Of a stretch of 64,000 bases of DNA, positions 47,301 through 58,465 are shown in pieces. Under the pieces are notes generated by a model. It made no database searches and had not been told where the DNA came from. It saw nothing but the letters and a program-made list of their open reading frames with translations. Each line of letters starts with the position of its first letter. Positions within the stretch are counted from its first letter, which is position 1. The translations under genes and the position numbers were made by a program. This DNA is from Paramecium sonneborni (taxonomy: Eukaryota; Ciliophora; Oligohymenophorea; Peniculida; Parameciidae), in assembly GCA_905182985.1 (NCBI GenBank), contig CAJJDN010000026.1, forward strand, positions 589,585 to 653,584. The letters are read 5' to 3'.

Positions 47301-47809
47301 CAATTAATCAAATTTATCTAAAACAATAAGAATAAATGAATGAAGTGAATTAAAAAAACTAACAAAAAATCGATCAAATTTATAAATAATAGTCAGAGTT
47401 AATCAATTAGACAAATCAAAATTATTAAAAATAATTAAAGGAAATGAATTTATAAAATGAAAAAAAAAATAAGGAGCAAAAAGCAAAAATCCAAAAACTG
47501 TAAGAATAAAATAAAATTTCAGTTCTTGAAATTAGATAAGAAAATGAAAAAATAATTAAGAATCTTGAAGCAGAAATGAAATAATAAAAACAATAACAAT
47601 TAGATTTAACCAATTAAATGAATTAAAAAATGTAAGAAGAAATCAAAAATATAAAAAAAGAAAATGAATACTCAATTGATAAATTATTAAAATCACATGA
47701 AAAGCATATCAAAGAAATAGAAGAAAAAAATAAAAACTTAAAACCAATAGAAATTCACCATTATAATGAAAGAGTCGTAGAAAAATCCAGTGGGTGTACT
47801 CTAATTTGA
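44361..47809 (+). CDS. P-loop GTPase with Q/N-rich repeats and coiled-coil tail
   Basis: About 1,140 residues. An acidic N-terminus (MNSEDQMDEDIILQLQIEE) leads into roughly 440 residues of Gln/Asn-rich tandem repeats. The GTPase region follows: G1 VGVTGSGKSTIFNFLSGADF and DFPGFQDTNG for G3, with AIG1/septin-like length. A long coiled coil (QEEQFEKGQRKLQLEHQQQ, KIDQIYKQQSELINQTNQ, KKNKEQKAKIQKLQEQNK) continues to RVVEKSSGCTLI before TGA. Between G1 and G3, after MNSITK, one extra base must be supplied at CACTAAGAACC to reach PNFYHNKNNNHLIIDFPG. A 26-nt GT...AAG removal (GTGGTGGAAT...) would also restore frame, but is unusually GC-rich for an intron here. GTP-driven assembly at membranes is a family-level inference. 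Confidence 0.78.
44503..45474 (+). repeat. 108-bp tandem repeat inside the GTPase CDS
   Basis: One diverged copy at 44503 is followed by eight near-identical 108-bp units starting at 44611, 44719, 44827, 44935, 45043, 45151, 45259 and 45367. Each unit is exactly 36 codons and encodes FDNQNQFQNQIKSKQ, then ISIIEVQDQFQNSPLLNQNS, keeping the frame. The last unit differs by 'ggttcagg' for 'ggttcaag' and at its end. Near-identity of eight units implies recent expansion or homogenisation; the true copy number may differ from the assembly. Confidence 0.95.
45475..45830 (+). repeat. 54-bp tandem repeat derived from half of the 108-bp unit
   Basis: After the 108-bp array come six to seven diverged 54-bp units, in phase at 45572, 45626, 45680, 45734 and 45788, with 'gttaaactaaaattaacaat' near each start. 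Each is 18 codons (NQNQFxNQ-type), corresponding to one half of the 108-bp unit. So the larger unit looks like a 54-bp unit fused to an IIEVQDQFQNS segment. Frame is preserved. The greater divergence suggests this part is the older array. Confidence 0.85.
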
Positions 47810-48460
47810 ATTGCATTTATTTTTATAAGTAAAGTTTTTTTTAATAAAACTATCTAATTTATTTTCCAGAATTTGAAAACCATTAAATTATAAAAATATT
47901 GCATATTAAACTTAGGAAAAATTTCTTAGTAATATATAGATTTATAAGGTTTTATTCAAAAAAAATATCTATAAAAAAACTCTATCAAAAATAGGGTTAT
48001 CGTTATCGTATCTGCATATGATAAAACAAAAATATAAATTACAATTAATTTTAATATAAATCAAATGTTATAATAGGAAGATAAATGTAAGGTTTGTCTG
48101 CTCTTATAATAATTTAATTTTTCTCATAAGAGATCTATAATTAATCTGCTTCAACATCTTTGAACTAATAATCCTTAATTTCCATACATTATGAAATTCT
48201 CCAAATTAATAATATCATCTATCTTTAAATAAAACGTTTAGAATTAGGAAATTGTTTGTAATAATAAGGAGGAGAAACAAATATTATATACCTAAAGTTT
48301 ATAAATTATATCTAAATTGTGTTAATGAAAACATAGTCATTTATAAATCTCTTTTAATTTAAAATTATAGAGAGAAAAAAAATAAATAATAGTAAACTAG
48401 TAAAATTATTTATTGAAGTGTGAATTTATATTATTAAAATTAATTTTTAGATTTTTAAAT
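47810..48460. other. Intergenic, one weak short frame
   Basis: About 650 bp, mostly A/T. A 32-codon frame from 48067 (QQEDKCKVCLLLQQFNF) shows a CxxC but nothing after it extends the frame convincingly, so it is not called a gene. No other signal. Confidence 0.5.
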
Positions 48461-49522
48461 ATGCTTTAAAACAAACCATCAAGATCACTCTCACATCATA
48501 CAAAAATTACAGATTATATGAAAAAATTTATTGAAACTAATTATAAAGAATCTATTCCTTCATCAATGAAATAAAGCCGATAAAACAAACAAAATAAATC
48601 AATTGATAAAACATCTAATGTTTATAAAGTATTTAAAAAATTAAGATAGGTAGAACTTCCAAATGTTTAATAAAATGTTTGTCTAAAATAAAGACAATAC
48701 AATAAGTAAGAAAAAGAAAGAGAATTACTGATTTTAAAAGCTCTTCAAAAGTATCATCATCCTTGCATTTTAGAATTAAGACATCATTTTATGAATAATA
48801 ATTAAACAAATATGGTTTTTGATTTTATGCCTTTGAATTTAGCCTAAGTAATTTAAGGATATAAATCTAAAAATAGAGAAATACCTTTGATATTAATAAA
48901 ATCGTTTGCTTTTTAACTATTAAGAGCAATTATATAATTACATGAATGTTAAATATGTCATAGAAATATATAACCTGAGAATATACTAATAAATGATATA
49001 ACTTTTGAATTAAAATTAGCTGATTTTTCATAAGCTAAATTTTTATTTGAAGGAGAGGAATCTATAAATAATGTTAATAATGTTAGATACAGAGCACCAG
49101 AATTATTACTTGGAGCCTTAAAGTATAACAATTCAATAGATTTATGGGCATATGGATGTATAATTTATGAGATGTACACTTTGAATATAGCATTTGAAGG
49201 GAATACATAGGAAGAAGTTATGGCTGAAATTATAAAGATTTTAGGTGTTCCAAAAAAACATGAATTATTATCAATGAAGAGTATATTTGAGGATATCAAA
49301 ATGCCATAAATAAAAAAGAAGGAATGGGAATTTAATGAGACAATAGATTTTATTAAACAATTTATAAAATACACACCAAATTATAGAGGAAAAGCTAAAC
49401 AATATTTAAATCATTCTTATTTTAAGGATGTATTATCAGGTTAAATTCGTTTAAATGGAAGAGAATTACCAAATATAAAAAACTTTTAACCAATTGAATT
49501 GGAAATATTAGGACTAGATTGA
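48461..49522 (+). CDS. GSK3/CMGC-like pseudokinase
   Basis: An intronless 353-residue protein. A Lys/Gln/Ser-rich N-terminus of ~60 residues precedes a kinase domain with CMGC layout: [18 protein letters not shown] hinge, FQLLRAIIQLHEC, a catalytic loop CHRNIQPENILI, LADFSQAKFL, a CMGC-type [39 protein letters not shown], and a C-lobe ending in [13 protein letters not shown]. The catalytic Asp is Asn (HRN), the loop Lys is Gln, DFG is DFS, and no glycine loop is evident upstream. All point to loss of catalysis. GSK3 is the closest feel from the [11 protein letters not shown] stretch. An inactive scaffold or regulator is inferred. Confidence 0.85.
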
Positions 49523-49773
49523 AAAATTATATATTTTTTTAATACTATTAAATAGATAAATAATGATGAATTACTTTATCAATTTAATGAAATTCTCCAT
49601 TTAGAATTAATTAATACAATATTGAGAAAGAATTGAAAAGTTTTAAATCAATTTTTATAATATCTACGATTTGCATTTTCTCTTTGAATGTGTATTTCAC
49701 AATATATTTAAATATAATAATGTAATCTTCTAACACTCAAACAAATACTTTTAAAAATATATTCAGTGAAATA

Positions 49774-50154
49774 ATGATGAGATCACGAGGAACATCAATG
49801 GAGAGATTTCAAGAGAATAATAATGCTTAATTACTATTTACAAACTAAAGATTACGTACACAATTAGCAGTCAGTAAATAAGGGAGTGAGGGCAATATTG
49901 CAGTTATAAATAGAATTCAAAATAAAAAGCCCACTATAAAAATAACTACTCGCATTTACAATAATTATTTACTTAATGGTGGTAGACCAAACAAAAAGAA
50001 ATCTCTTCCTATACTTCAGGTATCACCAAAACCATTGCCATTATTTTTAATACCAAACAGTAAATCATCTTCATAGAAAGCTTGTACTACAAGAACTTGT
50101 TCTTAAGCTGATATAAAGAAATTTTAATTCAAAACACTATTTAATGATATATGA
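49774..50154 (+). CDS. Small basic protein, unknown
   Basis: An intronless 126-codon frame starting MMRSRGTSMERFQENNNAQL and ending KKFQFKTLFNDI. Basic, with a Pro/Leu-rich segment (KKKSLPILQVSPKPLPLFLI) followed by SSSQKACTTRTCSQ. Composition is richer in Gly, Arg and Pro than surrounding non-coding DNA, supporting a real gene. No family recognised. Sits 24 bp before the SF-assemblin pseudogene. Confidence 0.6.
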
Positions 50155-50178
50155 TAAATAATTTTTAATATTAAAATA

Positions 50179-50865
50179 ATGTCCTCATCAAAGATTCTAA
50201 ATTCTTCCATCTAGATCAAATCTTAATATTGGTGGTTCTGATAGAACTATATCTCCAAGCAGAGCTAAAATCTCATAATTATCAGAAAAATTATCCAATC
50301 TTCATTAGGCAGTAGAAAAATAAATTTAATTTCGTTTAAAAAAGAGATAAGATTTTAGAATATAAAGCTATTAAATAAATTTAAGCTGATGATTCTAAAT
50401 TTAAATTATTAAGAGAATAACTATAAAAAATTGAAGAGAGATAAAATGAAAAAATTATTAGAGAAATATATTATTTTAATATAATCATAGGTTGGTGATG
50501 AAAAATAAAGATCTAAATATTTAAAGTTATTAGAAGCATTTTTAGCAAAAGAATTATAAAATGAAAGAAAGAAGATAAAGATAGGTATTAATTTAAATTA
50601 TATTTAGGGAAGAGTAAAATTAAAATACTATCTAAAGACTTGGAAATTCTATTCATAAATTATAAGAAATTTTAACTAATGAAAAGAAATAAAGAAAATA
50701 AGCTCAAGGTCAAATGATCAAATGTTTAGAATGTTGGATGAAATGAATAGTTATTTGAATCATGAATTATAAAATGAGAAAAATGAGAGAGAAGCCACTT
50801 AAGAAAGTTGAATTAATTTAATTGATTAAACCTGTAACAGAGTAGAGAACTCACTAAGAAAATGA
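50179..50865 (+). pseudogene. SF-assemblin-like pseudogene
   Basis: SF-assemblins make the striated fibres attached to basal bodies. Pieces of one are visible but in changing frames: MSSSKILNSS, then (shift) RSNLNIGGSDRTISPSRAKI and SQLSEKLSNLHQAVEKQ, then (shift) KRDKILEYKAIKQIQ with FKLLREQLQKIEERQNEK, then LKLLEAFLAKELQNERK, then LTNEKKQRKQAQGQ, then MFRMLDEMNSYLNHELQNEK, and last DQTCNRVENSLRK before TGA. At least four shifts occur within a few bases of each other, too close for introns. The segment around 50455-50480 looks like an intron whose GT has become AT. This is a broken copy, not a sequencing slip at one site. A functional paralogue elsewhere is expected. Confidence 0.75.
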
Positions 50866-50946
50866 TTATCAAATTCATTAAATTTAGATATTGATTTATT
50901 TATAATTCATGTTCATATTGATAATAATACAAATTTTAATATAATT

Positions 50947-52294
50947 ATGAAAAATTTAATCATTTTTGCAGCCCTTATAACATTGTTCTATATTATTGAT
51001 AAATAATTGAATATTGTATTTATCGAAGCTGAAACACTTGAAAGGAATTGCCAATATAACTAATAGTAAGATAATTAAAATATAGAATATTGTGTTTTTA
51101 TTTGGAATTCTAATGAAACATTGGCTACATTTTATTTTTTATATTCAATGCCTACAGATATCTAATAAAACCTGAAGATTTATTATTAGCAATTTAAAAC
51201 TTCGAGATAATTAAATTATACAAATGCATTTGAAGATAATCAATATTAGACATTCCCATTTCTTGATTAAGAAAACAAATAAAAAGAAGCATAGAGTTCT
51301 TTTAATTTAAATCCTCTTGATTTTACATTAAAATAGGGGAATATAAACATGAATGAATACTATCTTATGACAAATTATATATCTGCAGTTTCTACTTATG
51401 TGATTTTCACAAAAGGTTTAAATCTTGAGATAACAGCATATTTTAAAAATAATCTAAAGTATTTAGAAGATGGATTTGTAGCATTTCTTTGCTTAATGAT
51501 TATGATTCTTGCAAATTAATTATATAAATAAGAAAATGCTACACTCATTCCTTTAGGAAATTATATAAAATCAAATAAACCTCATATGTTATTAATAATA
51601 TTTTTGATTTCACAACCTTTAAGACCACTATGCTATTTTCCAGAATTTGAAGCTATTGAATGGCTAATAGGTTAAACATGTTATGCATTTGGTGAGTTTT
51701 TATTTCTTAGATATTTCTTATAAATTTTGTCTTACTTATAAGGATAAAATAATAAAACAAATAAAGTCAGAAATACTTTTGTTTCAATTTTTGTAATTGT
51801 ACCCATTAGTATTGATAGATGGTGGATTTCATTTGAAAATCAAAGCTTTGTAATAAAAGATCTAGAGAATTAAGTTGAAAATATAAACAGCCTTTTGAAA
51901 ATATGTTGGATATGCTATCTTTTGTATGCTAGTATATTTGTTTACGAGATTATGATTAGTTTATAATCACATTTAATCAGTATTCTTATTATATAACTTA
52001 GGGTTGGATATATTTTTAATTGATATTCTTTTTTTTATAATATATTCTATTTAGAAAAGTTCTTTTTACTTATATATGGAAAATTATGACCATCATCTAT
52101 TTAATCCAATCAACATGCTTTTGATGACTTCTTATATTGCTATTCTAATTACTTCTAATTTTTAAGAATAATTTTAAGAACTAAGTAATGTGAAGAATTA
52201 AATTGATTAAGATGATGATAATGGAGAAACTATAGAATCTACCATTGCTGAATATTATATGGAAAAATAATCTGATAATTAAATTTTGATTTGA
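50947..52294 (+). CDS. Multi-pass membrane protein with N-terminal luminal domain
   Basis: One 22-nt intron (GTATTCTTAT...ACTTAG) gives 441 residues in frame. A signal peptide (MKNLIIFAALITLFYIID) precedes about 140 residues with two Cys and several N-glycosylation-type NxT/S sites. About seven hydrophobic helices follow, for example GFVAFLCLMIMILANQL, MLLIIFLISQPLRPLCYF, TFVSIFVIVPISIDRWWISF, ICWICYLLYASIFVYEIMIS and LIDILFFIIYSIQ. The tail is acidic (IDQDDDNGETIESTIAEYYM). Topology resembles GOST-type or orphan 7-TM receptors, but no diagnostic motif is seen. Function unassigned. Confidence 0.8.
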
Positions 52295-52729
52295 AGAGTT
52301 TTATATATTATAAACACTATTTATTTAGAAAATTATATTAGAAATATTATTAATTATTATTGTAAATAATCCTCAAAATAAATGAGATAGTTAATTATAT
52401 TTTATTACTATTCTAAATTTCTTTAATAATTTAAAAATTTATAATTTATAAGCGTTAAGTAAGGCAGTAATAAATTATTAAAGTTTGATTTATTTAATAT
52501 AAATACTAAAAGATCTTAAAAGTTAAAATTAAAATAATATTTATTATTTTTCATATTAAAATAGAGATTTAAAATATCAACCAATTATTATTAATAAGAT
52601 CATTTTATATATTAATCAATTTTAATCTATTCTCTTCAAAAACATCCTTATTTTAATAGCACATTTATAACAAATATTTTAAGCATATATAAATATAAAA
52701 TGCAACTTCTATAAATCAAAATTTAACTA
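52295..52729. other. Intergenic, convergent 3' regions
   Basis: About 430 bp of A/T-rich DNA between converging genes. No protein-like frame or repeat. Both 3' ends lie here. Confidence 0.55.
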
Positions 52730-53164
52730 TCAAAGTTCTTCAACAATAATATCAGATGCTATTTCAATCAAATCGTCTTATTTAATGTTTGGATAGGAAT
52801 TTAATATCATTTCAATAAGAGTAGCAAAATCATATTCTTTTTTAATATTCATTTTTTTTGCAAATGATTGAATGAACTAAGGTAGATTAACCTTATAAAA
52901 TTCTTTGCCATATTTATTAATTTCTTTTTCAATAAAATTCCAATCTATTATTTTAATATCTGTGTTATATTTTTTTTAATGCTAATTCTTTGGAAATGAT
53001 AAGGGCTTTTTATAAAGTAATTCTTTATATTTTTAATAATTGCTAGTTGGTATTCTTCTAAAAAAGAAAGATGGTTTATTTTGCCCTTGCCTATCTGTAT
53101 AGCATCCTTAACGAGGAGTATGCATTTTTGTTTATATTGGAGATGCTGCTGATTTATCTTCCAT
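52730..53164 (-). CDS. Small protein of unknown function
   Basis: An intronless 144-codon frame beginning MEDKSAASPIQTKMHTPRQG. After a basic, Gly/Arg-containing lead, the second half is ordered: DIKIIDWNFIEKEINKYGKE, FIQSFAKKMNIKKEYDFATL, DDLIEIASDIIVEEL before TGA. The end, helices with acidic residues, resembles a small interaction domain. No family recognised. Composition is clearly protein-like. Confidence 0.7.
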
Positions 53165-55212
53165 TATGTTAAGAGAAAGCCGATGATTCCAAACCATATT
53201 ACAAATAATTTATCTTCCTCCCAAATTTCGTTAATCTGGAATAAACATTATATAAATTTAATAATCATCAACAACTTTCAGATAAATTCAAAATTTTATA
53301 CTAACTTTAATATTTCAACCTAATTCCACTTCTAAAATATTTTTACAATCCTTTCTACTTCATTTACTAATCATCTATTCTTACTCATCCTTATAAAAAT
53401 AATTGTAAGAATCATTAATTTATTACGAATATTGTAAATTCTAATCTATAAAGTGTAATAATTTAACTACCGGAACTATGATATTCAATATTAAACTTTG
53501 TGATTAAATCTGATGGATGAATGAATAAAATTTGACTAAAGAATTTATACTTAAAAATGTTAATTAAGATATTTAATTATATTTTTAATCCACTGATTTA
53601 ATTATCATTATCTAATATTTAGAAGATATTTTAAGTAAGAATAAATTAATTGATAAATTAAATTATACTATTATAAAAGATTTTCTAAATTTAATTTTTA
53701 TGAAATGCCAGCTGATTGGACTATCATCAAATTTACTTATTTTCATTGCATTCTTTTATATTTTAACATATCTAATCTTAATCTAATCAATAAAAACTTG
53801 AGTATTAATAAAATAAGAATATCTTAAATAATTTAATATATTCAAAAATTAAAAATAGAATACTCATATATTAAAACTAATATAATTTTAAAAAGTAACT
53901 TATTTATCATATTTATATAATATGAGGATGATTTTCTTTTACAATTTTTATAAGCTTAGTTTGAAATTCAACTAGATGACTTCATACATTATACTTTCAT
54001 ATATTACTAGAAAATTTTTTTAATTATAAAAAATAGAAATTCAATATCTTGAGTTAAAACTTAGATTGAATCAAATAAGTATTATATATACTAATAATCG
54101 AAAAAAATAGTGTGTTTTGTAAAAATAATATCTAAACAAAGAAAATTCTCTATTTAGATTATTTCAAATAATAGTACAGAATATGAAATAATATAAGCTC
54201 AAAAATAATGTTTTTGAAATATTAAATAGATTGATAAAAATGGAATATAGGGTATACCTGAGAAATTCAACTTTACTTTTGTATCTGCAATGAGAATAGG
54301 TCTTGATCAAAATTAAAAATAATTGCGATGGGCTAAATGGAGAAACTGAATAAGAGATTATAAAGTTTGGCTATTTATGTATATAACTTGAATGAATGCT
54401 TGGGTCTATTAGTAAGATTGTATAAGTAATCAGATAATAAATGGCTTCTAAATTTTTATTCATTTTTTATAATAAATAAACAGCTACTTTTTTATTAAGA
54501 TTATTGTTGAAATCAACATAAATCAAAACTTTGTTGATAAAGATTTATATTATATATTGCTTATACATATTCTTCAATAATTTTGGGTATTAATTAATAG
54601 TTTAAGTACTTGATTGCAAAGAAATAAAAAATAAATTATATTCCTATAAAAAATTTTAATGACTCGGTATTTAAAAGTAGTGAAGACAAAATTTGGTTAC
54701 AAAATATTAAATTTGTTTTATTAAGTTTGAAAACTTGATTTTACACGAAGCTAACTTTTTGGTTACACTGAATATGTTTAGATTAATTGAAAAAATAATT
54801 CAATGTAAAATTATATAAAATTTTGATATTCCCTTGTGTATATAGAAGAGATTTGACATAATAGAAATTTAAGGGAGATATAAAAGATTAAGAAATTTTT
54901 TTATCTTGAGTCATTGTTGGAGATTAAATATAAATTTATAATAAAATATTGAAGAAATTCTTAAGATGAAATCTGGATTTAAATAATTTTTAATATCATA
55001 ATTATATATTTCAGATTTTAGATAGATTTACCTGTAAATATAAGGAGAATTCCCTATCATCATAATAAAAAGAACCTTATTTTAATAAAAATATTAAAAA
55101 GAATTTAAGAATTAAACAGAAAGTAACAAAGTTAATTATTTTTCTTTTTCTTAAAATTCATGAAATATTTATTAATATGATCAAACACTAGTTATAATAA
55201 ATTGATTAATAA
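53165..55212. other. 2-kb gene desert with a possible decayed gene
   Basis: No intact gene found. On the plus strand, short protein-like pieces appear in changing frames: KKIVCFVKIISKQRKFSI near 54090 and GIPEKFNFTFVSAMRIGLDQ then KQLRWAKWRN at 54251-54345. Others lie near 54340-54500 (GLNGETEQEIIKFGY, NECLGLLVRLYKQSDNKWL). Each is cut by TGA, and no set of short introns joined them. They look like remains of a protein gene, but identity is unknown. The rest of the stretch is A/T-rich with no structure recognised. Confidence 0.4.
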
Positions 55213-55614
55213 TCAAAAGGGATTAACTAATTCTTAATACTATCCAAGCATTTTGGATAAACAAATATGAGGTTTATCAGGCTATCCAAATTCTTCCATA
55301 TCCTATAATTTTATTTCAAATTTTTTTTTTTCTAACTAATAAAACACACTTTATGGTCCATCATTAGTAATCAAAAATCTTAAGAATTCTTTTTATAATT
55401 GTGAACGATTAATCACTCCACTTTTATTTCGAACAATTGATATACACTTTTTTTTTCCAATTTTGTTAAAGAACAATCTATTTTGTTCCATTAGATCATC
55501 TTTTTCTTTTTTTTGAATAAATTTAGGATTAACAGAGCATTAATTTAGATACATTATAAGTTCATTTGGACTAGAATGCTTTTTCTATTTAAAAAATAAG
55601 GATTTTCTTTCCAT
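55213..55614 (-). CDS. Small Lys-rich protein, unknown
   Basis: An intronless 133-codon frame: MERKSLFFKQKKHSSPNELI, then NRLFFNKIGKKKCISIVRN, RSQLQKEFLRFLITNDGPQS, and an acidic end MEEFGQPDKPHICLSKM before a Gln/Leu tail and TGA. Mixed charged content makes it a believable gene. No membrane segment, no family recognised. Confidence 0.65.
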
Positions 55615-56051
55615 TGTAGTTCAAAAGTTAATTTATTACTGATTTTCCAAACAAAATATAATTCTTTATAAACATTATATAGAAGTTTTAAGAATATTCC
55701 ACTTTTAATTAGAATGATGATATTTTATAATAAAAAAAAATTGGAATATGTCTTAAGAAAATTTTTTTGTTTAATTAATCATGTTGCTGTGCACACAAAA
55801 GTATGTGAATTGTTAAATTAGTTCATTAAAATGCTTTCAACAATATAAAAATCAAAAATACTAGATATAAGATGGTCAATATTAAAAACTCTGAAATTAA
55901 TTCTTTAAGAACTTTTAATGATAATATCTTAAGAGAAATGAAAAATTCATAAGAATTAAACATTAAAGAATAAATTTTTGATTGAAGTAGTTAATAAATT
56001 TTTATTAAAGTTAATTTTATTGAACTTTTTTATAATTATTATTATTTGTAA
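55615..56051. other. Intergenic with a short open frame
   Basis: About 440 bp. A 37-codon frame (MVNIKNSEINSLRTFNDNI) ends at TGA at 55981 and has protein-like content, but no upstream exon joins it, so it is only noted. Otherwise A/T-rich and featureless. Confidence 0.45.
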
Positions 56052-56745
56052 ATGAAAATGAAGAAAATATTTCCTTCAAATACATAAAACTTTTAATCAG
56101 GACTATAATTTGAATATGAAAATGGAAATGTACTCCGTATGCATTAATCAACCATTTCGAAAGCTCCTCTTTCTGTAGTTCCAAGCGAGGCCAGTTAAAC
56201 TTACTATTAAATAATTGAAAAAAATAAATTATCATACTTAGAATACTATAGTAAATTTAATGAAATGAGATTTATGGAAAATATGGCAGGTTTTTTGAAT
56301 ATTTAAATTAAGGATTAAAATCAAAGTCATAAAAATAAGTTCTTTTAGAAAGTTTTCTCAATATGTTTGATGATATGATCTCATGCTTAATTGTTATATA
56401 AAATACTTTACTTCTCATTAATTTTGATATTCCAGATTTTATATAATTGTATAATATATCTCCAAATACAATGGCTGAAATATTATTTAAAGACATTAAA
56501 GTAAGTTTCATATTATCAGTTTATAGACATTGGAAGGACTTCATTAAGAAATATAATATTCTTCATCTCTTCGATTTTTAGAAACAGTTTTAGAAGCACT
56601 TGAATTTAATCCAGAGTTATCTAATAAAATTTATTAATTAGATGTTAAATAATGGTCTTAAAAATGTTATAATCATCTCAATAATTTTATGATTACTCAA
56701 TAACAAATTAAAAATTCTTAAAAATCTTGCTGCTGTTTTAAATGA
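56052..56745 (+). CDS. Helical protein with C-terminal cysteine cluster
   Basis: Two introns (23 nt GTTTTTTGAA...AATTAAG, 26 nt GTAAGTTTCA...TTTATAG) give 214 residues in exact frame. The N-terminus is MKMKKIFPSNTQNFQSGLQF. The rest is mostly helical: ASQTYYQIIEKNKLSYLEYY, LLESFLNMFDDMISCLIVIQ, IPDFIQLYNISPNTMAEILF, SLRFLETVLEALEFNPELSN. It closes NSQKSCCCFK, a cysteine triplet suited to palmitoylation or prenylation, so membrane attachment is plausible. The bundle-like body could be a BAR- or SNARE-regulator-type helix set, but no family is recognised. Overlapping minus-strand frames are shadows. Confidence 0.72.
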
Positions 56746-56779
56746 AATAAGTTAATTTATATATATAATAATAAATAAT

Positions 56780-57559
56780 ATGTATATACATAAGAATCCA
56801 AATTAAAAATAATTACAACCTCATATTCGATGTTAATCTTTAAATAAATCATAATCATAAAGAAATCCTCCTCAAATAATTCCTATTTTGTTACACAAAC
56901 AGTCAACGCTTGAAAAATCAATAAATTATGATGAAAATGAAATAAAAATAACTAATAAAAAGTTAAATATTTTTGGTGATGTAGTCCTTCCTTCAACTAA
57001 TTTTCCAAAATAAAAAAATCTATCGCTAGCAGAAGATTTAACTGAGAAGGTATCATCATTAAGAAAACAAATTAACTTAAATATCATAAAATAAAAGGTA
57101 AGAAGTCGATTAAAAACTTAAATTAATGATTTCGAAAATTCAATTAAAACTAGTTAAAGATTAATTACAGATCCTGGAATTGAAAATTCTAAAACACCTT
57201 ATTAGTAATTATTAATTGACAAAGAACAAGTAATCTAAAATGGGATTAAATATCCCTATAAAATTTACATTATGAATGATTAAAGAAAAAGGTTTATATC
57301 TGATCTGTTAAAAAGCACAAATTTGTCTGATGTTTAAGATGCATTTAAATTGACTTAGACAAATTAAGATTTAGGACAAAGACTGAGAAACTAGATTCGT
57401 TATTCATAATAAGAGAAAACGAAAAAAGAATTAATCTCAAAGAAGTGTATGAATAATGCACTCTATTCCTTATTAGCCTTGAATAAACATTCTTAAGAAA
57501 CAGTAAAAATGAAATATAGATAAAATCTTCCTTAAGATTCAAGATTCTATATATCATGA
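56780..57559 (+). CDS. Basic/charged protein of unknown function
   Basis: An intronless 259-codon frame beginning MYIHKNPNQKQLQPHIRCQS. The middle contains LAEDLTEKVSSLRKQINLNI and a basic coiled coil (KQKVRSRLKTQINDFENSIK). The end is KKELISKKCMNNALYSLLAL with KHSQETVKMKYRQNLPQDSR. No membrane segment and no catalytic motif. Starts 34 bp after the previous gene's stop on the same strand. Composition supports a genuine gene; function unknown. Confidence 0.7.
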
Positions 57560-57841
57560 CATATTTCATATTTTTATTACTTTTATTTTAATTATTTCAT
57601 TTTATAATATCTAAAAAATTTAAAATTGAAAATGAAAAAAAATAAAAATATTTTAAATATGTCTAATATTTGATGAAGTAAAATTCAATATCAGCAATTA
57701 AACTTTACATATATGTGTATAATAAATAATAATTAAAAAAAATTTTTAAAAAGTGCATAAATTACCAGTATCTTCTCTTCACTATATAAAATCATATTTT
57801 TGAAATCAAAAATATTTTCCAAGATCAATTACTTCTGTTAA

Positions 57842-58256
57842 ATGAGTCAATATATCTTTTCTTAATGATAGATTAAGGAGAGAATTAAATTCTGAGAAAA
57901 AGACGATAGATAGTATTCAAAATGTTTTATTATATATTTATGTATGATAGTTCAAAAATTGTGATGATCTAGATTAGTAGTTTATCTTATACTTATTAAA
58001 AATAACTTAACCAATAATCAATTATTAGATTTCTATCCCTTTTGGAGTTTTAAGTTAAATTATGTTATATTTGAATAACATTAAATATAAAATATTATTA
58101 GATATCATCTAATAATAAAATTTCATTATCTTATGTGTTATTAGACGGATGAGGAAGAATAACTAATTTAAATAAATAGAGGAATAATATTTAATATAAT
58201 AACAGCAAGCAATTCCTTAAGCTTTTCTACATGATGCCAAAAATATTATTGATTGA
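57842..58256 (+). CDS. Uncertain short gene or gene remnant
   Basis: A frame with protein-like content, LNDRLRRELNSEKKTIDSIQ, joined through a 27-nt intron (GTTTTATTATA...TATGATAG) to KNCDDLDQQFILYLLKITQ, SIPFGVLSQIMLYLNNIKYK, and an end rich in Gln (IEEQYLIQQQQAIPQAFLHD) before TGA at 58256. The only nearby ATG (57842) is in a different frame, and TGA lies upstream in the good frame. A 5' exon is therefore missing or the gene is damaged. The rest of 57560-58708 shows nothing else. Confidence 0.4.
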
Positions 58257-58465
58257 TGAGGATACAATATAATTCGATAAATTACTATCATTTATTGTTA
58301 AATATAATTATTTAATAAATACAAGAAGGATAAATTATTAATTATAATTATTTACACTTTTTCATCCTATTTTTGCTTTGACTATTAAATAAGCATATCC
58401 AAATCATTTATTTTTAATTATTATATAAATTTTATGAATTAATATGTGCTTAGATATTTTTAGTG

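Noticed and set aside
56017..56511. Minus-strand frames here
   Set aside because: Shadows of the spliced plus-strand gene at 56052-56745, whose exons are in perfect frame.
57345..57569. Minus-strand frame
   Set aside because: Antisense of the plus gene at 56780-57559.
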